64,000 nt of DNA from Hymenobacter edaphi (lineage in GTDB: Bacteria > Bacteroidota > Bacteroidia > Cytophagales > Hymenobacteraceae). This document shows, in pieces, positions 19,313 to 26,820 of the stretch. Made by a program: the position numbers and the translations under genes. The stretch lies in NCBI RefSeq assembly GCF_003258365.1, contig NZ_QHKM01000001.1, forward strand, positions 992,001 to 1,056,000, in the 5' to 3' direction. Each line of letters opens with the position of its first letter. The stretch's first letter is position 1. The notes under the pieces are model-generated. The model did no database searches and had not been told where the DNA came from. It saw nothing but the letters and a program-made list of their open reading frames with translations.

Positions 19313-20611
19313 CTACGTTAGCTTGATCAGGTAGTAGTTCTTCTTGCCCTTCTGGGCCACAATGTACTTATCCAGCAGCAGCGGCACTTCGGCGGCCTGC
19401 TGCTCGATGGTGGCTTTTTCGCGGTTCAAACTCACGCCGCCGCCCTGAATCATCTTGCGCGCCTCGCCCTTGCTCGGGAAGATGGTGCTGCCAGTGGTTT
19501 CGCTCAGCAGCCCGACGACGTTCTGCTCGGCCAGCGCGGCGCGGGGCACTGCCACCTGCGGCGAGCCGGCAAACACGTCGAGCAGGGTGGCTTCGTCGAG
19601 CGAGGCCAGGTCGCCGCCGCCAAACAGGACCTGGGAGGCCGACACGGCGGCTTCGTAGGCCTGCTGGCCGTGCACGCGGATGGTCACGTCCTGGGCCAGG
19701 GCTTTCTGCAGGGTGCGCAGGTGCGGGGCCTGGGCGTGCTCGGCTTCCAGCGCTTCGATGGCGGCCTGCGGGAGCAGGGTGAACACGCGGATCAGGCGCG
19801 GCACGTCGGCGTCGGCGGCGTTGAGGAAGAACTGGTAGAACTGGTAGGGCGAGGTCATCGAGGCGTCGAGCCAGACGGTGCCCGTTTCCGACTTGCCGTA
19901 CTTGGTGCCGTCGGCCTTGGTGATGAGCTGGCCGGTGAGGGCGTAGGCCTTGCCCTCGCCGCCGGTGAGGCGGCGGATCAGCTCGGTGCCGGTGGTGATG
20001 TTGCCCCACTGGTCCGAAGCGCCCATCTGCAAGGTGCAGCCCAGGGTTTTGTAGAGGTGGTAGAAGTCGTAGCCCTGCAGCAGCTGGTAGCTGAACTCGG
20101 TGTAGCTGATGCCGTCGGCGCCGGTGTCCTCGTTGCCGCCGATGCGGCGCTTCACCGAGTCTTTGGCCATCATGTAGTTCACCGTCAGGTGCTTGCCCAC
20201 CTCGCGCAGAAACTGCAGAAAGCCAAACTCCTTGAACCAGTCGTAGTTGTTGACGACCACCGCGCCGGTGGGCGAGTCGTCGAAGGTGAGGAACTTCTCC
20301 AGCTGGGCTTTGATGCCGGCCTGGTTGGCGCGCAGGGTGGTTTCGTCGAGCAGGTTGCGCTCGGCCGATTTGCCCGAAGGGTCCCCGATCATGCCGGTGG
20401 CGCCGCCCACCAGGGCCACGGGGCGGTGGCCGGCGCGCTGCAGGTGCACCAGCAGCATGATGGTGGCCAGGTTGCCGATGTGCAGGGAGGCGGCCGTGGG
20501 GTCGAAGCCGATGTAGCCGGAGACGGGCGCGTGGTTGTTCAGCTGCTCGTCGGTGCCGGGCATCATGTCGTGAAACATGCCGCGCCAGCGCAGTTCGTCG
20601 ATAAGGGACAT
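19313..20611 (-). CDS. tyrS: Tyrosyl-tRNA synthetase
   Basis: 432 aa from the ATG at 20611 ([20 protein letters not shown]). Class I signatures HIGN (HIGH) and KYGKS (KMSKS), tyrosine and tRNA binding segment [18 protein letters not shown], and a C-terminal S4-like RNA-binding region ([16 protein letters not shown]). It charges tRNA-Tyr in the cytoplasm. The start codon abuts the left arm of an inverted repeat, so the frame upstream of 20611 is repeat DNA. Confidence 0.96.
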   Translation of the reverse strand: MSLIDELRWRGMFHDMMPGTDEQLNNHAPVSGYIGFDPTAASLHIGNLATIMLLVHLQRAGHRPVALVGGATGMIGDPSGKSAERNLLDETTLRANQAGIKAQLEKFLTFDDSPTGAVVVNNYDWFKEFGFLQFLREVGKHLTVNYMMAKDSVKRRIGGNEDTGADGISYTEFSYQLLQGYDFYHLYKTLGCTLQMGASDQWGNITTGTELIRRLTGGEGKAYALTGQLITKADGTKYGKSETGTVWLDASMTSPYQFYQFFLNAADADVPRLIRVFTLLPQAAIEALEAEHAQAPHLRTLQKALAQDVTIRVHGQQAYEAAVSASQVLFGGGDLASLDEATLLDVFAGSPQVAVPRAALAEQNVVGLLSETTGSTIFPSKGEARKMIQGGGVSLNREKATIEQQAAEVPLLLDKYIVAQKGKKNYYLIKLT

Positions 20612-20613
20612 TG

Positions 20614-20694
20614 CGTTTTTCGTTGTTGGTTTTTCGTTTTTCGGCGCCGACTGATCGTGTGGTTCGAACAACGAAAAATCAACAACGAAAAACG
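20614..20694. repeat. Intergenic word-type inverted repeat (TTTTTCGTTG family)
   Basis: Left arm about 20614-20643 and right arm about 20665-20694 are complementary over ~30 bp with two to three mismatches; both are built from TTTTTCGTTGTTG/CAACAACGAAAAA words. The left arm ends 3 bp before the tyrS start codon. Confidence 0.75.
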
Positions 20695-20740
20695 GAAGCC
20701 GCAAAGGTAAGCGGCGGGGGCGCTGCCGCGCGCATGGGTT

Positions 20741-22288
20741 TTACTCAAAGCCTTCCCGGGCCTCCTTGATGCGCTTGAGGACGAAGGGCCGCAGGTCGGC
20801 GCGGGGGTGGCGAAACAGCAGCACCTCGCTGCCCCGCACGCGGGCGTACGGGCTCTGCACCCGCCCCACGACTTCCACCGTCCCGAAGGCCTGCCGCAGG
20901 TCTTCGGGTCCGTCGCCCTCGTTGGCGTAGATAAAGGCCGTAACCGAATCGGGGGCGGGCATCCAGTAGGCGTTGGAGCCGTTGAGGGTGTAGGCGCGGG
21001 GCAACCCCAGGGCGGGCCCAAACCAGTTCAGCGCCCCGGCCTGCCCGTAATTGTCGCCGTAGACGATGCAGTGGGCGCGCTCGGCGGGCGGCAGTTGGGC
21101 CAGGGCCCGTTGCACCAGCGGGGCGTACTCGTCCCAGCCGTGCATGTCGGCCGCGTCCTGGGGCAGCTGGTGCTGCCGGCCGTCTTCCCAGCGCGTGAGG
21201 GCGGCGACGGGCAGCTGCCGCACGTAGCGCGCCAGCTGCTCGACGGACAGCACCGGCAGCAGAGCGGGCACCAGGGGCAAGGTCAGCCCGATGCCCAGGA
21301 CCAAGGCGCCGGGCAGCACCGGCCGACTTTTGCGCGCCAGAAACACCGCGCCCAGGGCCATCAGGGGCGGGTACACGGCGGCGGCGTAGTAGTTTTTGCC
21401 CCGGCTGAGCAGCAGCAGGCCGATGACGAAAAAGTAGGCCAGCGCCAGTGGGCGGTAGGGCCGACCGGCGCGGGTGAAGCCGAACCAGAGCCCGGCCAGC
21501 CACAGCGGGGCGCCGGCCAGCGTCATGGGCAGCTGCTCGACGAGGAAGCTGATGGGGGAGACGTTGGTGAGCTGGGTTTCCTGCAGCTTGTGCATGTGCC
21601 CGAGCACCGGCCAGTGGTGCGTGGCCTGCCAGACGAGGTTGGGTAGAACAATGAGCGCGGCCAGACCCACCGCGCCCCAAAACCAGCGCGTCAGCAGCCA
21701 GGGCCGCTCCTGCGGGGTGAGCAGCAGGGCCAGCACCAGGGCCAGCACGTAAAAGGCGGTGGTGTACTTGGCCAGCAGCCCCAGCCCGATGGCCACGCCC
21801 AGCCAGAGCAGCCGCCGCGGCTCGTGGGTGTGCACGAAGCGGATAACCAGCCAGCCGTAGAGCGTCCAGAAGAACACGTCCAGGAAATTGGGCTGGAACA
21901 AGCCGTGCATGGCCAGGTACACCGGCGCCAGGGCCACCGCCAGGCCCGCCGCCAGCTGGGCCCCGCGGCCGCCACCGGCTTCGCGCGCAATCAGCCCGGT
22001 GAGCAGCACCGTCAGCCCTCCGAACAAGGCCGGGAAAAACTTCACCCCGAGGACGCTGTGCCCGAACGCGGCCTGCGCCAGCCACGAGAGCGGCGCCAGC
22101 AGCGGCGGAATTTCCTTGTAGCCCCAGGCCAGGTGGTGGGCCATGTCGAGGTAGAGGTACTCGTCGCGGTGCAGGCCGTAGCGGCCCGACAGCAGCAGCT
22201 GCACCAGAAACTTGGCGGCGGCCACGGCCAGCAGCCCGGCGCCGAGGCGTACCGGGCGGGCATTCAGGGGAGGAGCGGAAACGGGCAT
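20741..22288 (-). CDS. GT39-family membrane glycosyltransferase (ArnT/PMT-like)
   Basis: 515 aa. The N-terminal luminal-loop motif HRDEYLYLDMAHHLAWGYKE after the first membrane segment is typical of PMT_2/ArnT-like enzymes. About ten hydrophobic segments fill residues 15-350, and the C-terminal ~150 residues form a soluble periplasmic part (YGDNYGQAGALNWFGP). Such enzymes transfer sugars from polyprenyl-phosphate donors to lipids or proteins in the periplasm. The acceptor is unknown. It is upstream of tyrS on the same strand but separated by a repeat, and divergent from holA. Confidence 0.85.
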   Translation of the reverse strand: MPVSAPPLNARPVRLGAGLLAVAAAKFLVQLLLSGRYGLHRDEYLYLDMAHHLAWGYKEIPPLLAPLSWLAQAAFGHSVLGVKFFPALFGGLTVLLTGLIAREAGGGRGAQLAAGLAVALAPVYLAMHGLFQPNFLDVFFWTLYGWLVIRFVHTHEPRRLLWLGVAIGLGLLAKYTTAFYVLALVLALLLTPQERPWLLTRWFWGAVGLAALIVLPNLVWQATHHWPVLGHMHKLQETQLTNVSPISFLVEQLPMTLAGAPLWLAGLWFGFTRAGRPYRPLALAYFFVIGLLLLSRGKNYYAAAVYPPLMALGAVFLARKSRPVLPGALVLGIGLTLPLVPALLPVLSVEQLARYVRQLPVAALTRWEDGRQHQLPQDAADMHGWDEYAPLVQRALAQLPPAERAHCIVYGDNYGQAGALNWFGPALGLPRAYTLNGSNAYWMPAPDSVTAFIYANEGDGPEDLRQAFGTVEVVGRVQSPYARVRGSEVLLFRHPRADLRPFVLKRIKEAREGFE

Positions 22289-22395
22289 ATCTTTGCCAGT
22301 GGTGAAATGGCGAGATGGTGAAATAGTGAGTTGACGCTCAACTTACCTAATGCCAGCGCATCAAACTCACCACCTCTCCACCTCATCACCTCGCC
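22288..22395. repeat. Promoter-like element plus word-type inverted repeat (TGGTGAAA family)
   Basis: TATCTTTG (22288-22295, plus strand) is a -7-like element for holA. Left arm 22300-22332 (TGGTGAAATGG, GATGGTGAAATAGTGAG) and right arm 22361-22395 (CAAACTCACCACCTC, CACCTCATCACCTCGCC) are made of complementary words. The right arm ends 1 bp before the holA ATG. Confidence 0.65.
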
Positions 22396-22396
22396 A

Positions 22397-23452
22397 ATGC
22401 CCGCCCTTTCCGCCGACCAGATCATGCCGCAGCTCCAGAAGGGGCAGTTTCAGCCGGTGTACTTTCTGCAGGGGGAGGAGCCGTACTACATCGACCTGGT
22501 GTCGGACTTCATCGAGAAGAACGCCCTGAGCGAGCAGGACAAGGGTTTCAACCAGGTGGTGCTCTACGGCAAGGATACCGACATTGCGACGGTGCTCGGG
22601 CAGGCGCGGCGCTTCCCGATGATGGCCGAGCGCACCGTCGTCATCGTGAAGGAGGCCCAGAACCTGCCGGGGCTGGAAGGGGAGGCCGGGCAGACCATGC
22701 TGGAAGCGTACCTGAAAAATCCGCTGCCGAGCACGGTGCTGGTCTTCGCCCACAAGCACAAAACCCTCGACGGCCGCAAGAAGCTCGGCAAGCTCATGGC
22801 GGAGCACGCCGTGCTGCTGACCTCCGATAAGCTGCGCGACTACCAGGTGCCCCAATGGCTACAGGCCACCATGCGCCAGCGCCAGCGCCCCATCCACGAC
22901 GAGGCGGTGCAGCTGCTGAGCGAGTATATCGGGGCCGATTTGGGCCGGCTGCTGGGCGAAATCCAGAAAATCGAGCTGAACCTGCAGCCCGGCCAGCCCA
23001 TCGACGCGGCCACGGTGCAGCGCATGGTGGGCATCAGCAAGGACTACAACATCTTCGAGCTGCAGAAGGCGCTGATTATGCGCGACATCCTGAAGGCCAA
23101 CCGCATCATTCAGCACTTCGCCCTGAACCCCAAGGACAACCCGCTCATTCCGAACCTGACCCTGCTCTTCAACTTCTTCCTGCGCCTGCTGCAGCTGCAC
23201 ACGCTGCCCAACCCCTCGCCGGCCGACTGGAAACGCATCGGCGTGGCCAACCCGTACGCCCAGAAGGAGTACCAGCAGGCGCTGAAAGTCTTCCCGTACC
23301 CGCGCACCCGCGACATTATCCGCCTGATTCGCCGGGCCGATCTGCAGAGCAAGGGCGTGGAAGCCGGCTCGATGTCGGAGGCCGACATCCTGCAGGAGCT
23401 GGTGTTCATGGTGCTGCACCCGCAGGTGCCGGTGGCGGCGGTGCTGGGCTAA
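22397..23452 (+). CDS. holA: DNA polymerase III subunit delta
   Basis: 351 aa from ATG 22397 (MPALSADQIMPQLQKGQFQP); the frame continues upstream only through repeat DNA. PVYFLQGEEPYYIDLVSDFI and the degenerate AAA+ core (VVIVKEAQNLP, LPSTVLVFAHKHKTLDGRKKLGK) identify HolA of the Bacteroidota type. It opens and loads the beta clamp as part of the clamp loader. Confidence 0.93.
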   Translation: MPALSADQIMPQLQKGQFQPVYFLQGEEPYYIDLVSDFIEKNALSEQDKGFNQVVLYGKDTDIATVLGQARRFPMMAERTVVIVKEAQNLPGLEGEAGQTMLEAYLKNPLPSTVLVFAHKHKTLDGRKKLGKLMAEHAVLLTSDKLRDYQVPQWLQATMRQRQRPIHDEAVQLLSEYIGADLGRLLGEIQKIELNLQPGQPIDAATVQRMVGISKDYNIFELQKALIMRDILKANRIIQHFALNPKDNPLIPNLTLLFNFFLRLLQLHTLPNPSPADWKRIGVANPYAQKEYQQALKVFPYPRTRDIIRLIRRADLQSKGVEAGSMSEADILQELVFMVLHPQVPVAAVLG

Positions 23453-23463
23453 CGGCCAGCGTG

Positions 23464-23801
23464 ATGACCTACGATCTCGACGCCCTGCAGCGTCACCTGG
23501 AGGCGCAGTGGCCGGCCGCCGCCTCAAGTGGGAGCTGGGGCCGACGGAAAAGCTGCACCCCGATTTTTGGGTGGTGGAGTTTGCGCCCGGGAACAAGCAT
23601 GGATTCTGGATCTATGCCGCGTTGGGGATGTCGCTTGGGCTGGCCGGCGAGGCCATCGAGTTGCATAGGTTCGCCCCTCGGGCGGATATGAACGTGGCGG
23701 AGCTGCTGGTAGCCGCCGCTGCGTACCACCGCATTGTTCCTATACTAAAAACAGGCGGTACTTTTGCACGGCCGCCACGCGTGTCCGCTCCGGCTTCATG
23801 A
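23464..23801 (+). pseudogene. Frameshifted remnant of a Sufu-like (suppressor of fused domain) gene
   Basis: ATG 23464 starts MTYDLDALQRHLEAQWPA in one frame; near nt 23508-23520 the sense continues in a different frame as RRLKWELGPTEKLHPDFWVV, IYAALGMSLGL and AEAIELHRFAP-like sequence. LHPDF...VEF and ALGMS are recognisable Sufu-family positions. The second frame stops at 23801, far short of a full domain, and its end overlaps the promoter of the next gene. It is therefore frameshifted and probably truncated, unless a small frameshifted product is made. Confidence 0.6.
23734..23766 (+). promoter_or_regulatory. Promoter of the GAF gene (TTG-N22-TACTTTTG)
   Basis: TTG at 23734-23736 and TACTTTTG at 23759-23766 are 22 bp apart, a full match to the Bacteroidota sigma-A consensus, 57 bp upstream of the start codon. 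Confidence 0.7.
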
Positions 23802-23822
23802 CGTGCTTACCCACACCCCCGT

Positions 23823-24545
23823 ATGCCCTTACCCGTTGCCCATCCGCTGCCGCTCGACGAAGCGGCCCGCCTGCAGGCGTTGCGCCCCTACCAGCTGCTC
23901 AACACCATGCAGGACGAAACCTTCGCCGAGCTGGCCCGCCTCACGGCCCAGCTGTTTCGGGTGCCCATCTGCATCATTGCCCTGGTGGAGGAAGAAGTGG
24001 TGCGCTTCGGGCTGAACCACGGCCTGCCGCCCGATATGGACCGCGTGAACCGCTGGGAAACGCTGTGCTCGGTGGCCTTGCTGGGCGAGGGCGTGACGGT
24101 GTATGAAAACCTGCACGCCGAGCCCTGCGCGCTGATCAACCCCGGGCTGGTGCAAAACCTGCACCTGGGCTTCTACGCCGGCCACACCCTGCGCACCCCC
24201 GACGGGCAGCCCATCGGCGTGCTGTGCGTGATTGACAACCAGCCCCGCCCGTTCAGCCCCGCCGAAGCCGCCCTGCTCGAACGGCTGTCGGGCGTGGTGA
24301 TGAGCCTGCTGGATTTGCGCGTGGCCCTGGTGCAGCAGCCGCGCTGGAACCAGGAGCTGTGGGCCGCCATCTACGCCCGCATCGAGGACTCCGTGACCCG
24401 GCTGGAAACCCTGGCCGCGCTGACGGGCTGGGAAGACCGCGCCGACAGCTCCAACGCCCTGGCCTACCAGGATTCCACCCAACAGGAAATGCTGCGCGTT
24501 ATCGAGGTGCTGAACCAGCAGATTCAGGCCGCCCAGCCCCGGTAA
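23823..24545 (+). CDS. GAF-domain protein
   Basis: 240 aa. DEAARLQALRPYQLLNT followed by FAELARLTAQLFRVPICIIALVEEEVVRFGLNHG is the typical N-terminus of stand-alone bacterial GAF proteins; RTPDGQPIGVLCVIDNQPRPFS is the end of the fold (~residues 25-165). The C-terminal ~70 residues are helical without a known domain. The ligand is unknown; no kinase or cyclase part is fused. Monocistronic, with a good promoter. Confidence 0.82.
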   Translation: MPLPVAHPLPLDEAARLQALRPYQLLNTMQDETFAELARLTAQLFRVPICIIALVEEEVVRFGLNHGLPPDMDRVNRWETLCSVALLGEGVTVYENLHAEPCALINPGLVQNLHLGFYAGHTLRTPDGQPIGVLCVIDNQPRPFSPAEAALLERLSGVVMSLLDLRVALVQQPRWNQELWAAIYARIEDSVTRLETLAALTGWEDRADSSNALAYQDSTQQEMLRVIEVLNQQIQAAQPR

Positions 24546-24560
24546 CACTACTTTCGGGCT

Positions 24561-24604
24561 CCGCCCGCGCTCCGGCTGGTTTCCCGCCGTCGGAGCGCGG
24601 GCGG
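24561..24604 (+). terminator. 14-bp hairpin after the GAF gene
   Basis: CCGCCCGCGCTCCG (24561-24574) pairs perfectly with 24591-24604. No clear T-run; it could end the GAF transcript or structure the leader of the next gene, which starts 22 bp later. Confidence 0.6.
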
Positions 24605-24625
24605 TGTCGTTTCAAGCGAATCATC

Positions 24626-25375
24626 ATGCGCGCTTTTATTCATCAGGACGCCGACGGCCACTGGTCGAACCCCAACAGTTTCGTGGCCCTCGACGGCTTC
24701 CGCCACATGGGCTGGGAAATCGTGCCCTTCCGCCAAACCGCGGAGCTGGAAGCCGTAACGCTGCCCGACCGGGAACCCGCCGACGTGGTGGTGGGCCCCA
24801 TCGGCTCGGTGCAGGCGGCGCTGCGGCAGCTGGGCGTAGCGGTGCCGGCCGAGGCCAGCTACCCCGAGGCGCTGCGGCCCTTCCTGGGCCGCCGCCTCTG
24901 GCAGTCCACCCTCGATACCGTGGCCGCCACGCCCGACCTGTGGCCGGTGTTCGTCAAGCCCGTGCACGCGCTCAAGCAGTTTACCGGCGTGCTGGTGCGC
25001 AGCCCCCGCGACCTGGTGGGCTGCGGCACCCAGGGGCAGGATACCGCCGTGTGGTGCGCCGAGCCGGTCCGCTTCGTGGCCGAGTGGCGCTGCTTCGTGC
25101 GCTACGGCCGCATCCTGGACCTGCGCCGCTACCGCGGCGACTGGGCCGCCGCCCCCAGCCGGCAAGTGGTGGAGCAGGCCGTGGGCGCCTACGCCGACGC
25201 GCCCCACGGCTACGCGCTGGATTTTGGCCTGACCGACGCCGGTACCACGCTCATCGTCGAGGCCAACGAGGGCTACGCCATCGGCGCCTACGGGCTGGCC
25301 CCGGTGCCCTACGCCAGGCTGCTCGCCGCCCGCTGGGCTCAGCTGACCGGCACCGAGGACTACTGCAATTTTTGA
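24626..25375 (+). CDS. ATP-grasp domain protein (DUF4343-like)
   Basis: 249 aa from ATG 24626 (MRAFIHQDADGHWSNPN). VFVKPVHALKQFTGVLV resembles the ATP-grasp nucleotide-binding lysine strand, and DFGLTDAGTTLIVEANEGYAIGAYGL supplies the acidic and Asn metal-binding end (VEANEG). This matches small ATP-grasp proteins annotated as DUF4343. They are expected to form an acyl-phosphate and ligate it to an amine or thiol; the substrate is unknown. No partner ligase gene adjoins. Confidence 0.75.
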   Translation: MRAFIHQDADGHWSNPNSFVALDGFRHMGWEIVPFRQTAELEAVTLPDREPADVVVGPIGSVQAALRQLGVAVPAEASYPEALRPFLGRRLWQSTLDTVAATPDLWPVFVKPVHALKQFTGVLVRSPRDLVGCGTQGQDTAVWCAEPVRFVAEWRCFVRYGRILDLRRYRGDWAAAPSRQVVEQAVGAYADAPHGYALDFGLTDAGTTLIVEANEGYAIGAYGLAPVPYARLLAARWAQLTGTEDYCNF

Positions 25376-25400
25376 GCAGATGATCCGCCCGTCTGTTATT

Positions 25401-25499
25401 CTCATCTGGCGTCCGCGCAGCAAAGGGCCTTACCACGTTGAATAGCTTGATTACCAGCTGACGTGGCAAGATCCTGTGCTGCGCCGGATGCCAGATAAG
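25401..25499. repeat. Long imperfect palindrome with the ATCTGGCGTCC core
   Basis: Left arm ~25401-25438 (CTCATCTGGCGTCCG ... TACCACGT) and right arm ~25461-25499 (ACGTGGCAAGATCC ... GATGCCAGATAAG) are complementary over ~38 bp with several mismatches. The ATCTGGCGTCC core recurs at 29144 and, inverted, at 31769. It is probably a small nonautonomous repeat. Confidence 0.65.
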
Positions 25500-25531
25500 G
25501 GTGGTAGTTCTTAAATGAATGGAACCCAAAA

Positions 25532-25563
25532 GAAAAATTTCCACGTTATAAGGAAAAATTTCC
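25532..25563. promoter_or_regulatory. Candidate operator of the Xre-RES operon
   Basis: GAAAAATTTCC occurs twice (25532-25542 and 25553-25563), exactly 21 bp apart, two helical turns. Each copy is near-palindromic. It lies just upstream of a TAGGTTTC element (25565-25572) and 33 bp before the antitoxin ATG, a fitting place for antitoxin autorepression (inference). Confidence 0.5.
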
Positions 25564-25595
25564 CTAGGTTTCGGCCTCCAAACCAACCCACACCT

Positions 25596-26057
25596 ATGGC
25601 CACTGCCAGCCTCAAACCCAAAGACGCGACGGCGCTGCCCGTAGCCCTGCGCAAGAAGTGGGCGGCCTGGGGCCGCACCGGTAAGGACTCCTTCGCCCTG
25701 GTGCTGGAGGCCCGCAAGGGCGTGCCCGCCGCCACGGCCTTCGAAGTAGCCCAGGCCTACCAGCTGCAGCCCAACGAGCTGGAGGCCATCTACGAGCTGT
25801 CGACCAAGACCTTGCGCAGCTACTCCCAGGAAAACCGGCCCCTGAGCGCCGCCAGCAGCGAGAAGACGCTCAAGATTATTGCCCTCTACAACCTGGGCGT
25901 GGAAGTGTTCGGGCAAGCCGATGCCTTTCTGCGCTGGCTCGACAAGCCCGCCCACGGCCTCGACCAGGAAGTGCCCCTACGCCTGCTCGAAACCTCGGGT
26001 GGCATCGACCTGGTGGCCGAGGAGCTGCAGCGCATTGCCCACGGCGACCTGTCCTAG
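25596..26057 (+). CDS. Xre/MbcA/ParS-type antitoxin with DUF2384 toxin-binding domain
   Basis: 153 aa from ATG 25596 (MATASLKPKDATALPVALRKK); an earlier start would cover the operator repeats. The C-terminal domain has ALYNLGVEVFGQADAFLRWL and LRLLETSGGIDLVAEELQRI, the conserved DUF2384 pattern (G-x-x-x-F-G ... W-L ... L-L-x-T). Its last helices block the RES active site in known complexes. The gene ends 3 bp before the toxin gene, forming a Xre-RES (MbcA-MbcT) type II toxin-antitoxin pair. Confidence 0.85.
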   Translation: MATASLKPKDATALPVALRKKWAAWGRTGKDSFALVLEARKGVPAATAFEVAQAYQLQPNELEAIYELSTKTLRSYSQENRPLSAASSEKTLKIIALYNLGVEVFGQADAFLRWLDKPAHGLDQEVPLRLLETSGGIDLVAEELQRIAHGDLS

Positions 26058-26060
26058 CCC

Positions 26061-26528
26061 GTGCTGCTCTACCGCATCTGCCTGGCCAAGTACGCCGACG
26101 GCCTCTTTGCCTCGGGCTACCGGGCGCGCTGGAATTTCAAGGACCAGTTCGTCATCTACTGCGCCAGTAGCCGGGCCCTGGCCTGCCTGGAAAACGTAGT
26201 CCACCGCAGCGGGGAGGGCCTCAACGAGCAGTTTCGGGTGCTCGTCATCGAGGTGCCCGACGACCTGCTGGTGCAAGAAGTGCTGCTGACCGACTTGCCG
26301 CCCGACTGGGCCAAGGCCAGCCGCTACGCCCTGTGCCAGCCCCTGGGCAGCCAGTGGTACGAAGCCCGCCGCTCGGCCGTGCTGCGCGTGCCCTCGTCCA
26401 TCGTGCCGCAGGAAAGCAACTACCTGCTGCACAGCCGCCACCCCGACTTTCCGCGCATCCGCATCGTGGCCCGGGAGCCGTTCAGCTTCGACGCCCGCAT
26501 CAAGGCCTCCGACGCCGGCGCGGCGTAG
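26061..26528 (+). CDS. RES-domain toxin (predicted NAD+-degrading)
   Basis: 155 aa from GTG 26061 (VLLYRICLAKYADGLFASGY). The motif residues are present: R23 in RARWN, Y33, E44 in ACLENVVH, and the serine segment VPSSIVPQESNYLLHSRHPDF. The family (MbcT, Res) destroys NAD+ by phosphorolysis or hydrolysis and arrests growth when unbound by antitoxin. The length is normal and no key residue is missing, so the system looks intact. Confidence 0.87.
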   Translation: MLLYRICLAKYADGLFASGYRARWNFKDQFVIYCASSRALACLENVVHRSGEGLNEQFRVLVIEVPDDLLVQEVLLTDLPPDWAKASRYALCQPLGSQWYEARRSAVLRVPSSIVPQESNYLLHSRHPDFPRIRIVAREPFSFDARIKASDAGAA

Positions 26529-26608
26529 GCAGCTTGAAGCAGCCCATCGGGCCGCCATTGCGGCCCGAAGCATCTGGCTTCCTGACGCAGAAACGCCCAC
26601 AACAGACC

Positions 26609-26790
26609 GTCATTCCGAGCGAAGCATCCCGCGTGTTTGGCCTGGTGGTATTGTCCTGCGGAGCCCGGCGAAGCCTCTCTACCGAACGATTCAACGAAAA
26701 GGCAGAGAGGTTTCGCCGGGCTCCGCAGGACGTGCTTTTCCCAATTGGTCAACGTCAGCCTACGAGATGCTTCGTTGCGCTCAGCATGAC
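26609..26790. repeat. 182-bp nested palindromic element (MITE/REP doublet)
   Basis: Outer ends GTCATTCCGAGCGAAGCATC (26609-26628) and its degenerate complement at 26764-26790 (GATGCTTCGTTGCGCTCAGC). Inside, 28-bp arms 26653-26680 (GTCCTGCGGAGCCCGGCGAA...) and 26704-26731 match at 27 of 28 positions. It sits in the 292-bp convergent gap between the RES toxin and the molybdenum hydroxylase operon. No ORF inside. The GTCATnCnGAGCG...AAGCATC ends resemble dispersed repeats known from many genomes. Confidence 0.8.
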
Positions 26791-26820
26791 CTTCTTTTCT
26801 GCCGCTGGTTCGCGGTGCGT

